Positions 47,401-59,844 of a stretch of 64,000 nucleotides of DNA are shown here, in pieces. The notes below the pieces were generated by a model that saw nothing but the letters and a program-made list of their open reading frames with translations, did no database searches and was not told the DNA's origin. This DNA comes from Onchocerca volvulus. Taxonomy: Eukaryota > Nematoda > Chromadorea > Rhabditida > Onchocercidae. The stretch's first letter is position 1, and the number at the start of each line of letters is the position of its first letter. A program made the position numbers and the translations under genes. The DNA lies in the NCBI GenBank assembly GCA_000499405.2, contig HG738138.1, positions 3,522,368 to 3,586,367 of the forward strand. Direction: 5' to 3'.

Positions 47401-50400
47401 GATATTTGCGCATCTGCTGATTTTAGATGTACTTTATTTCTTCCTTGGTAATACCGAAAAAAGAAAAAAAAAACTTGCGGCAATATTTATCAAATTTTGG
47501 TTTTGGATAGCAAGTCTCGAAACTATAACAAAGAAAAGCATTATCTATTCCACCAAATACATCGCACATGATTAATATGAGAAGGAAAAAAATAAGTCTA
47601 CTCATATAAACTAACTTTGTTCTTAAATCTAAATAATTTTGATTACATGGGCATTCAGAGTTTAGAGGGCAGTTTCAGATAATCAGTAAGTATGGAATTG
47701 AAACTTAGAAAAGTTTATTCTGCACCAAAAAAAAAAAAAAAAAAATTCCAAATAGCGAAACGATGAATTGCAAACGACGTTAATTTTTGAAGTTTGTTAT
47801 AACTCAGTACTGCTATCAGTGATACAACGTGTTGTTATCATCACTGTTCTGAATTATGTGCAACCAAAATATTTTTCACTTGTTTATGTTTATATAAGTG
47901 TATAGTAATGAGCATGAAAACTTCCTTCATTCTTTGAATCGCCGTATAATTAATCTGATTAAATGAGCTATGAGTTAGGCTTAGGTTTAGGTTTGAGTAG
48001 AGAAGAGCTGGAATTAATGGTGTAAAAAATTAATAGCAAATAGAACCTGAACAAATGGGGCCGAATGTTGCAGCATTGTTCTAGCACAATAAAGGAGACA
48101 ATCAAGCGGCAATAGAACAATTCGGCTCAAATTCGATACGGAACCCAAAGTTTTGCCAACTTCGTTTCAGATCACGCTAATGTCGTATGCTGCAACCAAC
48201 CCACCACCACCAACATCATATGTCCAAACCAGCTTAAGCAACGCGCACAAACAATCACCAAACAGTAACAGCAGCGTTTCTGCAATATGATTGCAGCAAA
48301 CCAGTAAAAAAGACTAGACGAGTGCAGTAGTGTTCCAAAGTTTCGAGCGATGACGAGAGGACGCGAATTTTTCTATCGTTGCCCTTTCTCTTTTACTACT
48401 AACACATACACAAACAAACGAGACAACTCTCGGCAGTAACACAGCCACATAGCATACACACACACACACACACACATATATAAACGTACACATCCCATAA
48501 CGTAGGACCAGGGCACAATATTTCGCTAATTAGCCAAGCCATAATATTGTATGGCTAATGGACTAAGAAACATGTGTATCAAGCTTTAAAGGGTGCAAAG
48601 TTTGCAAAAATTCGTATGATGACTGAAAACAGTAAATACTTCATTGTCACCACAATTAATCAATGTTTTCCCCTTCTTCATACTTATCTGATAATAAGAG
48701 AAATATAATTAAGACCTGCGTTTGTTCTGGTAACAGTATATATATTCATTTCTAGAATATTTAATACTACGTTCCTATCCTAATATGCTTCAAGTTTGGT
48801 TTCTCTTCTTGCTACGACCAGTATCGCCTACAAAGTTCATCAATGGCTTTATTTTAGGTTCTCTATGATCCATCAATTTATTTGAGAATACTGCAAAATT
48901 TATTTAGGAACAGTATAGTATGTAAATTCACGTTCATTCGTAATTTATGCGAAGAAATGGTAATGTATTTATCTTCCACTGCTTTATCTTCTACTATCTA
49001 GTGAAATAATTCCACCGAGCAATACGCTCCAACTTTTTTCCATTTTCGTATTGTCTCAATGTCGCCTTGTTTTACGGTATCATTGATGCAAAATCACACA
49101 GTTGTTGTATTACATAACGTTCGAAATGGCGATTATTAAACAATAATTTTATTTGAATAAAGCCATATTCGAACTGTCCTCGAACTTTGATTTGATTTTC
49201 AGTCTTTATAATTCCAATGACAATTAAAGTTATGTATAAACCTATCTAAATGTTAATGATTAACATTGCTACTCTATCAGGTTTACTATCCTGTTTGAAG
49301 CAATAAATATGAATTACACGCTCTTGATTTTGAATACCTAATATAGTATGAGAAGACAATGTTCTGAAGTAAAAGCATTTTTCGAAGCTTTCCATTAACA
49401 AAACCCTAATTATGGGTACATGCCTTGAAAAAGGAAATTGGATGTGCCGTAAAAAAAAACAATTCATATTTTGCGCATTTTGATTTTCAGAACAATTCCT
49501 TCAATGAGGCTGATCCACTATGCTACAAACTTGTTAAATCAACATCTTTTGGTTCCTTTGTATTAAGGATGACCTCCGAGCCAATTATAACTACAAAAAA
49601 CAAAAAGGTTGTGTTTAATTCTTGCTCAATTTGAACATTTCCAGTCCTGAGCAGCTATTTCGCAGAAAGCTTCATGGATCTTATCCTTCCACTGTGGCTG
49701 ATATAATTAGGAAAAATAGGCTACAGGCACCTACTTACATTGATATGGGCAAGCAAAAATAAATTATAGTTGTGATAGATATAAGAATAAATTGCTGCTG
49801 AATTTATTTCATTGAATTTTACAGTCTCAGCTTCGATAAAAAAAAAACTGGAAAGTAAAAGACAGGAAAAAATTGAAGCATAAAGAATTCAATTACTTGA
49901 AAAAGAAATGAAAAATTGGTACTGAAATGGCGTTAAACCAGATTGATATTATTATTTAATATAAGAAATCCATATTTCTTTAATTATAGTTTTCTATTGG
50001 ATGTCCTACACTTTTGTAATTATTGAATAAAGATTTGAAAAACATGAGCAGATCTTGAAATAGCTGCTCTTTGCAATTCTCACGGCAAAAGTAATATAGC
50101 TCAAATAGCACGAACATGTCAAAAAAAAAAAGCTTTGACTCAACAGGAAAAAAAAAGAACCGTGACGGCCCAACTGAATCTAAGATTTCTTTCTTATAAT
50201 CGAAATAATTAATATATTCTAAACATAAAAATCATTTTCTAGTAGTATAAATAACATTGGTCACTAGAAAAATTGGCAGATAATAGATGACAGGACTTCA
50301 TTATTAGCTTAGGTCAAAACCGTATAATATCGAAAATTATGAATCTTATAACAAATTAACAGGACTTTATCATAAGTGTATTCTACTACTTTTAAGTGTA

Positions 50401-50718
50401 AAAGGATTTTTCAGCAAAGCATTTTAGAATTTTCCAACGGCGGATCGCCAATCCGCTACGCTGATTTTTTACATTCAAAAAATTATTGATTAAAGATGTA
50501 ATGATGGCACCATAATACGACAAATTCTGAAATCTCCGTTCCAAAAACATTAAAAACAGAAAAATATTAATAACCATTTGACCTCAACAGAAGGACTAAA
50601 AATAAGCTATCCATTTAAAAAGATTTTAAATTGAGAAAAAAGTCGATATGATGGTATAAATTTATGAATTATTTTGTCGAAAATTCCAGCTTCTAATTCA
50701 GCCTTTCTCAAAAATATG

Positions 50719-50751
<33 letters not shown>

Positions 50752-52743
50752 AAACCGGACATACCAGTAAGGTGTACGTACATTTTTCGAGCTAAATAAA
50801 TATATTAATCAGAACGAAAAGAGCGTTTTAACAGTTTGCACAGCCTAGCCTTGGTAGAGGATATTGAGGCAATCATGTAGAATATCCCGGAACTGGAAAA
50901 ATGTGCGTAACAAAACGGAACTAGCAAGATGCATATTCAATAAATTTGCTTCAATAAACATATCAAACTATAACTGATAAGTTGATGGAAAGTTGTTATC
51001 GGCCTCAATTTCACATCTTATTGGTCGTTACACCATTAAATACCGAAACATTCACTTAATTTCTGTAAAAAACCGAAAAAAAGAAACCGTTTTTTCCACT
51101 GTCTGTTTATCAAAGAGTGGAAAAGACGCAACACTACTATTTATAACAAAAGTACGGCTGACTTGGCAAATGAAAACAGAAGTGAGGGAGATGAAATCAA
51201 TCAACATTAAAACGAAACCAAAAAATAAATATCTGGAAGAATAAGTGCTACAAACAAGTTTTTTGTTGGTTTTTACTTCACGGTATGCTTGCAAATCAGT
51301 TTAACCCAAGCTACAAAAAGCAAGTAGAGTTTATCAAGTTATCTGTCTAAGAATTTCTGTTAACTGAAAAAACTACTCGCGCATAACCTTCATACGAAAA
51401 AATTCGACAGAATAACGTGAACGATTAATTCCTAACTAGCAATAATCCTTCAGATCATCAATTAAAGAAGAATGTGAAGTATCAAATTGTTGAATCACAA
51501 GTATAAACCAAAACAGTGGTTTGACACCAGCATGTTTCTTATCATATAGTCTATTCACAAAAGCGAAAAATGTATCCAATTTTCTCTACAAATCCGAAAT
51601 CCAATAGCTGCAAAGTTTTAATAAAAGAAAATTTTCAAAATAACATAAAAATAGCTCACTGAGCTGATTTTCAAAATTCACAAAATTTTGGACGACATAC
51701 AAACATGCTACTTTAAGTTCTTAATTGAAATAAGCGATAAGGATCTTTCAAATTCAGAAACAAACCAGGAGGAGAGAAAGAAAGAAACTTCTACAGAAAC
51801 CGAAATCTTTTATTTTGTTCCATTTATGAAAGTGGCTGCTAAGCTTAGAAACTATCAGAAAAGCCAAAGTTCTTCAACTTTTTGCTCTTCGAGAGAAATT
51901 CTGTAAGCTCTACAGAAATAGCGAAAGAACTGTGCCTGTTAAATCATTTATCTAGCAAAGAGAAAAATTAGCGGAAAAAGCAATCAAAGTGCAAAAATAG
52001 CAGCCAAAAGTGCGAAAGCAATAACTAACTGTAAGAAACCTAACAAATATCTGGTTTTTCAAACTTTTTCAAAATTTAATCGATGCAAAATCCGAATTAA
52101 TCCGCATAATCTTAAAGAAAGGCATTTCTTAACTGCCAGAAAAAAATTAACAATACTGTGTAGGTAAAAATTTTCTTCCAACGCATATGTATTTACGATA
52201 ACACAAATTTTCAAGTGGGCATTACCATCCTGTGTGTAAGGCACTAGAAGTCCATGCCATTCACAGCCATATAGCTCTAGTTTTATGAGGAAAAAATGGT
52301 AAATTAGGCCAGCACGCATTCAAAGTTTGAGTATGAGGAATATCTGAATACAAATTCGCATTCAAAATTGCATTCAAGTATTACTCACACCTTTAATTTT
52401 GTTCCATTATCATCTTCGGGTAAAAGTTAAAAAATTTAACATAAAATACATAAAATAAAAATGATTATGTCGAGTAAAAAAGAAATTAAAACCAAGAAAT
52501 TCATTCGGCCATTTTGTTAAGAATATTTAGTGATAGAGCAAATTCTTGCTCTATCACTAAATATTCTTAACAAAATTTTATCATTTTTTACTCATAAAAT
52601 TAGAGCTATGTGGTTTGGTATCAAAACATAATGCTTACCTGAGCTGGAGATATTTGCAAATCGGATGGTTTACGCAATTTCGAAAAAAAATTTCGGATTC
52701 CAGTGCCACCAGTGGTAGACCTCGTGGCCGCTGAATTGCTCAT
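41446..52743 (-). CDS. egl-4: cGMP-dependent protein kinase (EGL-4-like)
   Basis: Sixteen exons in coding order: 52639-52743, 46046-46213, 45770-45844, 45507-45667, 45034-45200, 44772-44868, 44347-44470, 44043-44150, 43773-43907, 43563-43699, 43343-43466, 42843-42982, 42460-42691, 42151-42327, 41804-41979, 41446-41608. All phases agree and give 762 aa (C. elegans EGL-4 is about 780). An N-terminal coiled coil (about 36-91, [17 protein letters not shown]) serves for dimerisation. Two cyclic-nucleotide-binding domains follow (phosphate cassettes [15 protein letters not shown] and [15 protein letters not shown]). The kinase has [10 protein letters not shown] (about 457), Lys481, YRDLKPEN (Asp575), DFG (593-595) and the activation loop [13 protein letters not shown]. 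The AGC-type tail ends GWDEGF. In nematodes this kinase controls sensory behaviour, body size and quiescence. The ATG follows an acceptor directly. Confidence 0.97.
45345..45420. repeat. Degenerate TTACAAC/TTTACAACTTCC repeat
   Basis: Several imperfect copies of TTACAACTTCCA and TTTACA lie in the intron between PKG exons 4 and 5. Unit length varies, so it is a degenerate minisatellite. Confidence 0.65.
47049..47141. repeat. 43-bp-stem hairpin in PKG intron 1
   Basis: The left arm from 47049 (GCTTACTAAGTCATCATCTA onward to AACAACAT) pairs with the right arm ending at 47141. There are two mismatches and one extra A. The loop is 8 bases (GTGATTCT). Size and shape resemble a microRNA precursor, or a small foldback element. 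Confidence 0.75.
47975..47992 (+). repeat. Three TTAGGC/TTAGGT units (telomere-like)
   Basis: One TTAGGC followed by two TTAGGT hexamers in tandem. TTAGGC is the nematode telomere unit. Three units are too few to exclude chance. Confidence 0.5.
48459..48476. repeat. CA microsatellite
   Basis: About nine CA units followed by TATATA, in PKG intron 1. Confidence 0.9.
50719..50749. repeat. Poly(A) run
   Basis: About 30 consecutive A in PKG intron 1. No retroposed coding sequence is recognisable next to it. Confidence 0.9.
52511..52576. repeat. Perfect 31-bp inverted repeat with 4-base loop
   Basis: ATTTTGTTAAGAATATTTAG plus eleven more bases is followed, after ATTC, by its exact reverse complement. 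No mismatch in 31 pairs. It lies 62 bases inside the donor end of PKG intron 1. Confidence 0.95.
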
Positions 52744-52749
52744 CTGCAA
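52744..52749 (-). promoter_or_regulatory. Acceptor abutting the PKG start codon
   Basis: On the minus strand CTTGCAG is followed immediately by ATG 52743. The 5' end is therefore either spliced from a distant untranslated exon or trans-spliced, giving a leader with no extra bases. Confidence 0.55.
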
Positions 52750-55700
52750 GAGAAATGGCTACAATTGAGTGAAAACTTCAAAATTCCAAAGGCAATATAT
52801 GAACATCGACATGGATTCGCTTTAACCAAAGGTAAGCACAGATCGGCAATAATTATTTAATCAATATATTTACAGAGAACGAAAGAAAAACGAAGCAAAG
52901 TTTATTTTGTGATCCTACGATTTTAGATTCCTACCATTTAAATGTTCAAGTATTTTACCCCTACGCAAACTACTTCTCAAAAATCCAATTTTTCCTTTTT
53001 TTTTTTTGTTTTTGCTAATCTGTCTGGAAGCAAAAGTACTGAAAGAAAAAAAGATAGTCGAGAAATGTTAATGTTACAGCATAAATAATGAGCACTATAC
53101 GCAGATATCATTTAATCATCCGACTACTTCTCGACAATTTTTTCTTCGTTTCTAATGCAAGTTTATGCAGTAATAAAAGTCCCCAGCATCCATTGCACTG
53201 ATTTTTGTACTGCCTAGTCTAAGAAAAATACTATAAATCCACGTTAAATCACAACATTTCGCTACACATCTGTATATATAAATATCAATTTTAATAATCA
53301 TCAAATGATTGAAGTGATTTCTGAGAACAGTCCTATAAAATATGCAACAACATATATTTATACGAAAAAAGTTGAGACGAGTCCAATCATATTAGTAACA
53401 GTTGGCAAAAAGATGAGTAACGGGGACAATGCGACTTAACGCCAAGGAGAAAAAAAAACGCCAAGAATTCTCGGCTCATTGAAAACAATTTTTCTGCATT
53501 GCTAATAACACCCAAATTTAGTTTTACACATGAAATAATGATGAATATTTTCTAAAAATTTAAGAAACATTGACAATATGAAATATGACTTAGCAAGATG
53601 TAGTTGTGTGATTCCGAGATGTTTCACTTCCATTTCTATCGCAATGCGCTATAATATTCAATATTGAGATACCTGAGTAACCAAAATGAGAAGAAAAAAA
53701 GAGTGTCGTCGTAATCAACTTAAATTTCCAAATTGGCTACAGGTTAAAACTTTTAAGCAACATTACAACTCCCTGTGATTGTGATAAGATGTACAGTTGA
53801 GGAGAATAATGAGTCAGCCAAGTGAGGCCAAGTGAATGAGCTTGTTACGACAGTAAACAACAAATCCAGCAAAAATTTACTTTAAAATACTACAGCTAAC
53901 GTTTTCCAGTTTCTGTAACTCCAAATACAGGACTCCTCTATTACAACCGAAAATACTTCTTTATTTCCCTCCACATAGTTTTCATCACAGAAATTGGTTC
54001 CAATACTATTCTGAAGATACTGGTAACAAGGCATAAGTTCATCATAGATATCAACAAGTTATAAAAATTCATTCGGCAAAATAAAGCAAACGAAGTGCTA
54101 AACTATACTTCGTTTGCTTTATTTTTTGCTTTAAAGCGATCTAACTTGATTCGTCATACCAACTTATATTAATCGCGCCTTATATTAGTCGCAGTAGCAG
54201 TAATTCATAACTTTCGACAAGATATAGCGTTACAAAGCTATTAAGCAGAAGAATTAATAGAAGACTGAATTAGAGTAAAAACCACTCCACATACGATTCC
54301 CGATAAGCCATGAAGTCTAGATAATTAGCCAACAAAAACTTCGCTATCTTATGTATTATGCATGCTGTTTTGAAATTCTAAGAACAAAATTACAGTCTGT
54401 TCATTCCTCGTGACTTCTAAGACCCGTAAAAGAAGGATGGACGATTCACTTAGCTGGCCAGACACTGCATGAGATTTTTTCACCCATGTCAGGAATGTAT
54501 AAACAATAACAAAAAAAACTTCATTGTACAAATGTTAAGTATCGGATCTATTACCAGTCCTTATGAAATTCTGGATCATAGAAGGTTCTACAGCATCGTC
54601 GTCCTCATTCATTTCGCTTCCGAAAAAGTAATCATTGCAGAAAAGTTTATCACTTCGAATTGTGCAGTTCTGTGGAATTATATTCAATTCAAAAAACACA
54701 CAGTTCGAAGTAACCAATTAAAAAACAATACAAATCAATATTAAAAACTCAAACTCGGTATTCCCCTCCTGTTCACTTTAACGTTTAAGTACAAGAACAA
54801 AAACGTTTAAGTACATTCGCAACAAATACCCTGAAACGTAAGATATGCATCGATGCAACAATTAAAAACCAGTATCTATTGAAGAAACATAACACCTACG
54901 AAAAAAATTTACTTCAGAATTCTAAAAAATAAAAGACAACAAATTGTCCAGCAATAATTTTCATAAGAAATGATCACAATATATCACAGGCATTTTCATC
55001 GATACCACAACTAATACCAAAATTTTTTGTTCAAATAAAATATTTTCGTTCAAAATACTTGCAATCTATAAGTGTATCCATATAATCAATAAAAATGTTG
55101 AAATTTGATTCCGAAAAATCTGAGTATACTCTGAATCTTCAGAGTCATTACTTTTAAAAATTTGACATGGAAAAATCAAACTTCTTCGGAATATCATTCA
55201 TTGCAATTGATAAAATCTATTTTTACAATACAAACATCCTAAAATTTAATCAGTAAATGAAATTAAAATTTGTAAATTCTCATTTTCTGTTGGAAATATG
55301 CTTTTGAAAGTTGAAATAAATTTTATTGCAATAAGTGAACACATCTCACACTCATAATAAACGAAGAATTTCCACGACAAGTATATTTGCATATTTAACT
55401 TTCCAAAAAACCATGTTTTCAAAATGAAACTTGAAAAGTGAAGAGTATTAAGGCCATCAGAAAAATCCACAGCTAACCCTTATTTTTTTTCTGAACTTCG
55501 CCCGCTATTGCTTAATCGCAACATCTCGATGAAAGCATCGAAAGATTCGATTTCTTCTTTGCTCCTGTTCCTTAGTAAGCATCGCATACCTAAAATGTAT
55601 GGATTTTTCAAGCACAAATAATCCAATCTGCATCAACAAATCAAATTATATTTCTGAAAAATATGTAGTCATTAATTGCTATTGACTGTGCATGAAAGCA

Positions 55701-56901
55701 ATATATGGATAACGATATAGCTAATCTATTTTTTAATCTCTAAAACTTGAAACAATTTTAGCGTGGAAGAATACATAAAGAAAGGATTTAAATCCATGCA
55801 TCAAGGCGAATTTCAAAGAATACTAAGTAAAAATGGAAATTTAAGATATTCGGACAATACCCTTAATACTCTCCCTCGATATAGACTATAACAGAATAGA
55901 ACCATTAAAATTATATAATTCATAATGTTTTTTTCCTCTCTCACCGATATCACGTATACCAGACTTTAAGAAAATCATGTTCGATTATCATTAGGCTACA
56001 AGATGCAATAGCACAAGGTGCACATCATGGCAAAGCAATCAGTTCTTTAAAAAAAAAGGAAAAAGAAAAAAAAGAGGAACTAAGCTAATAATAAACTAAT
56101 CTAAGCCTGAGCTACCTATCTCCAGTTCATTACTTCAACAGCAGCTCCTATGTTCAAAACAAAATTTGCTAATTTTTAGAAATTATTCCTCGCATAAATA
56201 TTCTATCCACATTGCCTGATCCATCGATGAATTTAAATGCAATACAAACAAAATTTTATTACCAGTTTTTTGTTGATGGCTTCAGTTTTGAAAAGTTTCA
56301 TCTTCCTCCAATGAAATCTACTGCTTTTTTTCCCAGCCAGTACTACCAGCTCCAAACTTCTATTTTTTCTATTGTTATTCTAGTTAAAATGATATTGCCA
56401 AGAGAAAGAGGGAACTTCGGATTTGGAAACGCAAAAAATATTAGCGTGAAAATAACTGAGCAGTTATGGTGGAACAGAAAGAGACTGACAACTGAGCACG
56501 TCCAATAAAAAGTGAATGAAAACTTCAAATAGCACTGCAGAAAAAGTACATCTGCCATCGCAATGAAAGCATTCTAATGCATGAAGTAGAGAAAAAAACG
56601 AAAATGAAACAATCAGCAGCCCATTATCCAACAGGACTTTTATATAAAATTGCTTTTTTTTCCTCCTGCTTCCAAAAACTGAAAATGAATGCCTTGAATA
56701 AAAGCCGCTACAAAGTTATTAAAATGACAGCTTAAAATTAAAGGAATGCCACAGCTACCAACATCGGAAATGGCAACTGGAACTACTAGGTTGATGGGGA
56801 TGCTTGTAAGAGGTAATAAAAAGACCATTTAATTAGCATATTATAATTTACCCTCCGAATTTCATTAATATAATGTGCACAAGCAAAAAATACGATTAGA
56901 T
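52750..56901. other. Intergenic region PKG to CCM2
   Basis: About 4.1 kb, AT-rich. Open frames (54349-54744, 55246-55470, 56212-56508, 56640-56828) lack motifs and splice partners. A hairpin at 54076-54129 is listed separately. The PKG promoter, possible alternative first exons and the CCM2 3' UTR should lie here. Confidence 0.45.
54076..54129. repeat. Hairpin with 21-23-base arms
   Basis: GCAAAATAAAGCAAACGAAG plus T pairs with ACTTCGTTTGCTTTATTTTT plus TGC across a 10-base loop. The only defect is a two-base bulge. Intergenic, 1.3 kb upstream of PKG. Confidence 0.8.
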
Positions 56902-59844
56902 TCAGAGTGTTAAAAACAGGAATGCAAAATCTGTTTTTTTTTTCGTGAAAAAGGAATGAAAAAATATCGGTTTATGTATGATGAATCCACCGCAGAAATT
57001 TGACTCACTGACCAGGTAGTACATTATTGTAAGGAATGATCTGAAAACTGGCATAATATGTCTACCCCAGGAATCCCATATTGCATTGTCAATGACAGAT
57101 GTGTCACATAAGTGGATGCCAAGTAAATGATTGAACAAAGCACTGGTGATGGATAAATCTGAATTATTGTAGCCAAAAAAAGCTATTTCACTTAATCGCT
57201 AAATATATCACAAAAAGAATTGTTCTCACAGATGCATCCATTGTCTCTCCGTAACGGTAACCTTTTTTTTAGTAGCTTAACGACACCTAGAATTCATAAT
57301 CAGCTTATTTATCGGAATAATAAAAGTTACCTGTAAGCAAATGCAATCTATCTGGTCCATACAGCTCACTTGATTTCTGCGCTAGTTCTATAATGGACAT
57401 AGAACCGTTCCGAAATCTCACAATCAGCGTTGCATACTGTGAAAGTTCGTTAGTTGTTAGACACTTCGTCAGCTGATAATAGATTGGTATCATCATTAAT
57501 AGCATAATAAATAAAGAAAAGTAACATAACCAATAAAAGAAAACCCTGCAGAAGATTGCAATGAACCATTAACTATTACTACATAATTCAATTCTTATGT
57601 TTTAAACAAAACTCCAAGTCCTTTTGAGCAATGGATATTGATTAAACATTTTATTCTGCGACCATAATAATGTCTACAGTATCCAAATTTTGACAAATAC
57701 TATGCAATGTATTGCACAGTGTTTACCAATATTATATACAATATATATTATGCTACTACTTTTCTGGTTGTTAGCAGATAATCTGATTATTCATTTCACA
57801 AACTTAGAAACTAGATACATGGCAGTTTTTTGAAGTTGATGCTGAGCAGAATAAAAATGATTTCCAAGTCACTTTTTCTTTAAATACATCTCTTTAAATA
57901 CATTTAAATTTAAATTATAGTTGCAAAAATGGTTATTAATCAGTATTCGTTGAATGTCATCAACGGTATGTTCATAGAATGTTACTGACCATTTAGTAAT
58001 ACGGAAATAGTTTTATATAGCAAACTTACCACAGTCATGTAATCTTCTATTACATCATCAATTTGAACCTCTGCCGATTCACTATGTGAAGCAGTTGTTG
58101 AACAAGGAGGACAACCACTGCTGATACGCAAATCTTGATGTGATTCCGTTAAGCTGTAATTTACAAAAAAAAAAAAAAGTGAAAAACCAGAAAAAACAAT
58201 TTCTTACTTCCGCACTATATGAAAATTTTTATTTTTGCATCATTTTTATTCTGTATGACATCCGACCATAAACTGCATAATAATTTATATCCCTGCCATA
58301 ATTATTACCCAAATAATGTTATATTTCAAAGAAAATGAACTCACAATAAAGGGCGATGATTGAGAGGTGAAACTGAAGAGGTGGTTGGCGTTTCTGAAAT
58401 TATTTTCCTTTTCTTGTTAGCATATGGAATCACAGTAAGAATTGAATTTGGTTTAAAAAAAAAAAAGCAAAAAATGAGCATTTTTAGCACTTATTCATTT
58501 GTTTTGGACTGCAGATTTTTCTCAAATTAAATGAAGAAAAATTTGCGAACTTTTTGGCGCAGCACTTGCTTCAAAATTGCTGGCAATTTCTTTGTAAACT
58601 TGAGAGAAGCATTGCCCCAGGACATTACAAATTGTTTCCGCTACATCCTGAATGGAACATTAAATATATTCACTTAATGCAGCTAATTAAATAGACTTGC
58701 AAAATATTGAAAAAAAGAAAGTAAACTGCAAGACCGGCTAAAGTTCGATGAGAATATTTTAAGCTGAAGTGCGATTTGTTTTTTTGACTGTGGTCAGGCT
58801 TTCCGATTTCGAAATATACATCAGATATTCACAACGAGAATACAGCATTATTTGTGACTTGATACTTCATTCAAAATCGCTGACAAAAGAAATCTATATT
58901 AGAAAAATTCACAAATTGTAACAATAACCACAAAAAAAAAAAAAAAAAAAAATTACAGCGGTTTCGCAATACACGACAGCGAGGTCAAAGAAGTCACGAT
59001 TTCGAACACTGCTGTATCCTATCTTTATAGGAAGAATGTATTCATGAGCTTCACGAACAAAGCCAACAGATGCAATCAAGTGAATAGGTACATAAAGCAG
59101 CAGTTCCTGAAATAAGTCGCAGTTTCCAGAGACTTTTCAGCGAGAGAAAACACAAACTTGAATTTCAAATGTCAAATTCATTTGTGGCAATATCTAGTGA
59201 CATTCACTGTGAGATCCACAACTTTATTGAATATCACTCACATTTTCAAAGATCGATCGAACCGTTATGGAACATAAATCAATCTGAAGGACTGCATTTG
59301 TAGTAAACTTGTTTTTCTCATCAAATGATTCAATTTGCTTTGTGATCTACAATAGAAAAACTCTGGTTCTGGAAAAAAACGTTGCAAAATAAATTCAATG
59401 TAAATGAACTTACTGCACCGAATGATGAAAAATTTACAATAAATATTCAGCTTCAACGTGTATACCAAATCTATTGTCAAAATTTGTCCATTTATTTAAC
59501 GAAAATGTGCTGCTATTAGTTGTACAAAAAAAAAAAAAAAATGATATAAAAATGCCAAATGTGGACATTTTATGTCTTTTACAGCTTACCTCACGACATA
59601 ATTCTTTGCAAATGAAAAAATGCATGAAGAATACGAACGAATCCCGAAATAATCATCTTATTTACAACTGAAGGTTCAAAAACATTTTAATTTGGACGAT
59701 GTAAGTTTGTGTGACAACTTAAACATTTCGATACTTTTTCGAGTTTTCAGAAAAGAATACCTTAGCACGATCCAGAATTTTGAGCAAATCAGTGCGTCCG
59801 CTAGGATCGATATCACCACGGATGTCGTGAACCAGACCAGCATA
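56902..59844 (-). CDS. CCM2: CCM2 / malcavernin-like adaptor (N-terminus not located)
   Basis: Eight exons in coding order: 59761-59844, 59242-59346, 58957-59106, 58551-58647, 58345-58393, 58030-58153, 57331-57472, 56902-57158. Phases agree and give 335 aa. The first part reads as a phosphotyrosine-binding domain: DPSGRTDLLKILDRAK, then VPIHLIASVGFVREAHEYIL, FFDLAVVYC, and the closing helix DVAETICNVLGQCFSQVY. After a Ser/Thr/Pro linker, the second part matches the CCM2 harmonin-homology domain: VIEDYM, LTTNELSQYATLIVRFRNG, SSELYGPDRLHLL, and DNAIWDSWGRHIMP, which parallels the DSFGR of human CCM2. CCM2 is a cytosolic scaffold joining KRIT1, CCM3 and MEKK3. The sequence before YAGLV is missing; it must lie on an exon further right that I could not find. 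The 3' end could also splice onward. Confidence 0.78.

Larger units (their letters stand above)
46214..52638 (-). other. PKG intron 1 (6.4 kb)
   Basis: This intron separates the first 35 codons from the leucine-zipper exon. It contains two strong hairpins (47049-47141 and 52511-52576), a 30-base A run near 50719-50749, a CA microsatellite at 48459-48476, and a short TTAGGC-like array at 47975-47992. Open frames in it (46743-46946 plus, 49246-49467 minus, 51688-51906 plus and others) look like chance. Alternative first exons are possible; none could be proven. Confidence 0.6.

Noticed and set aside
56212..56508. 98-codon plus-strand frame
   Set aside because: An overlapping minus frame is equally open, there are no recognisable residues, and composition follows the local AT bias.
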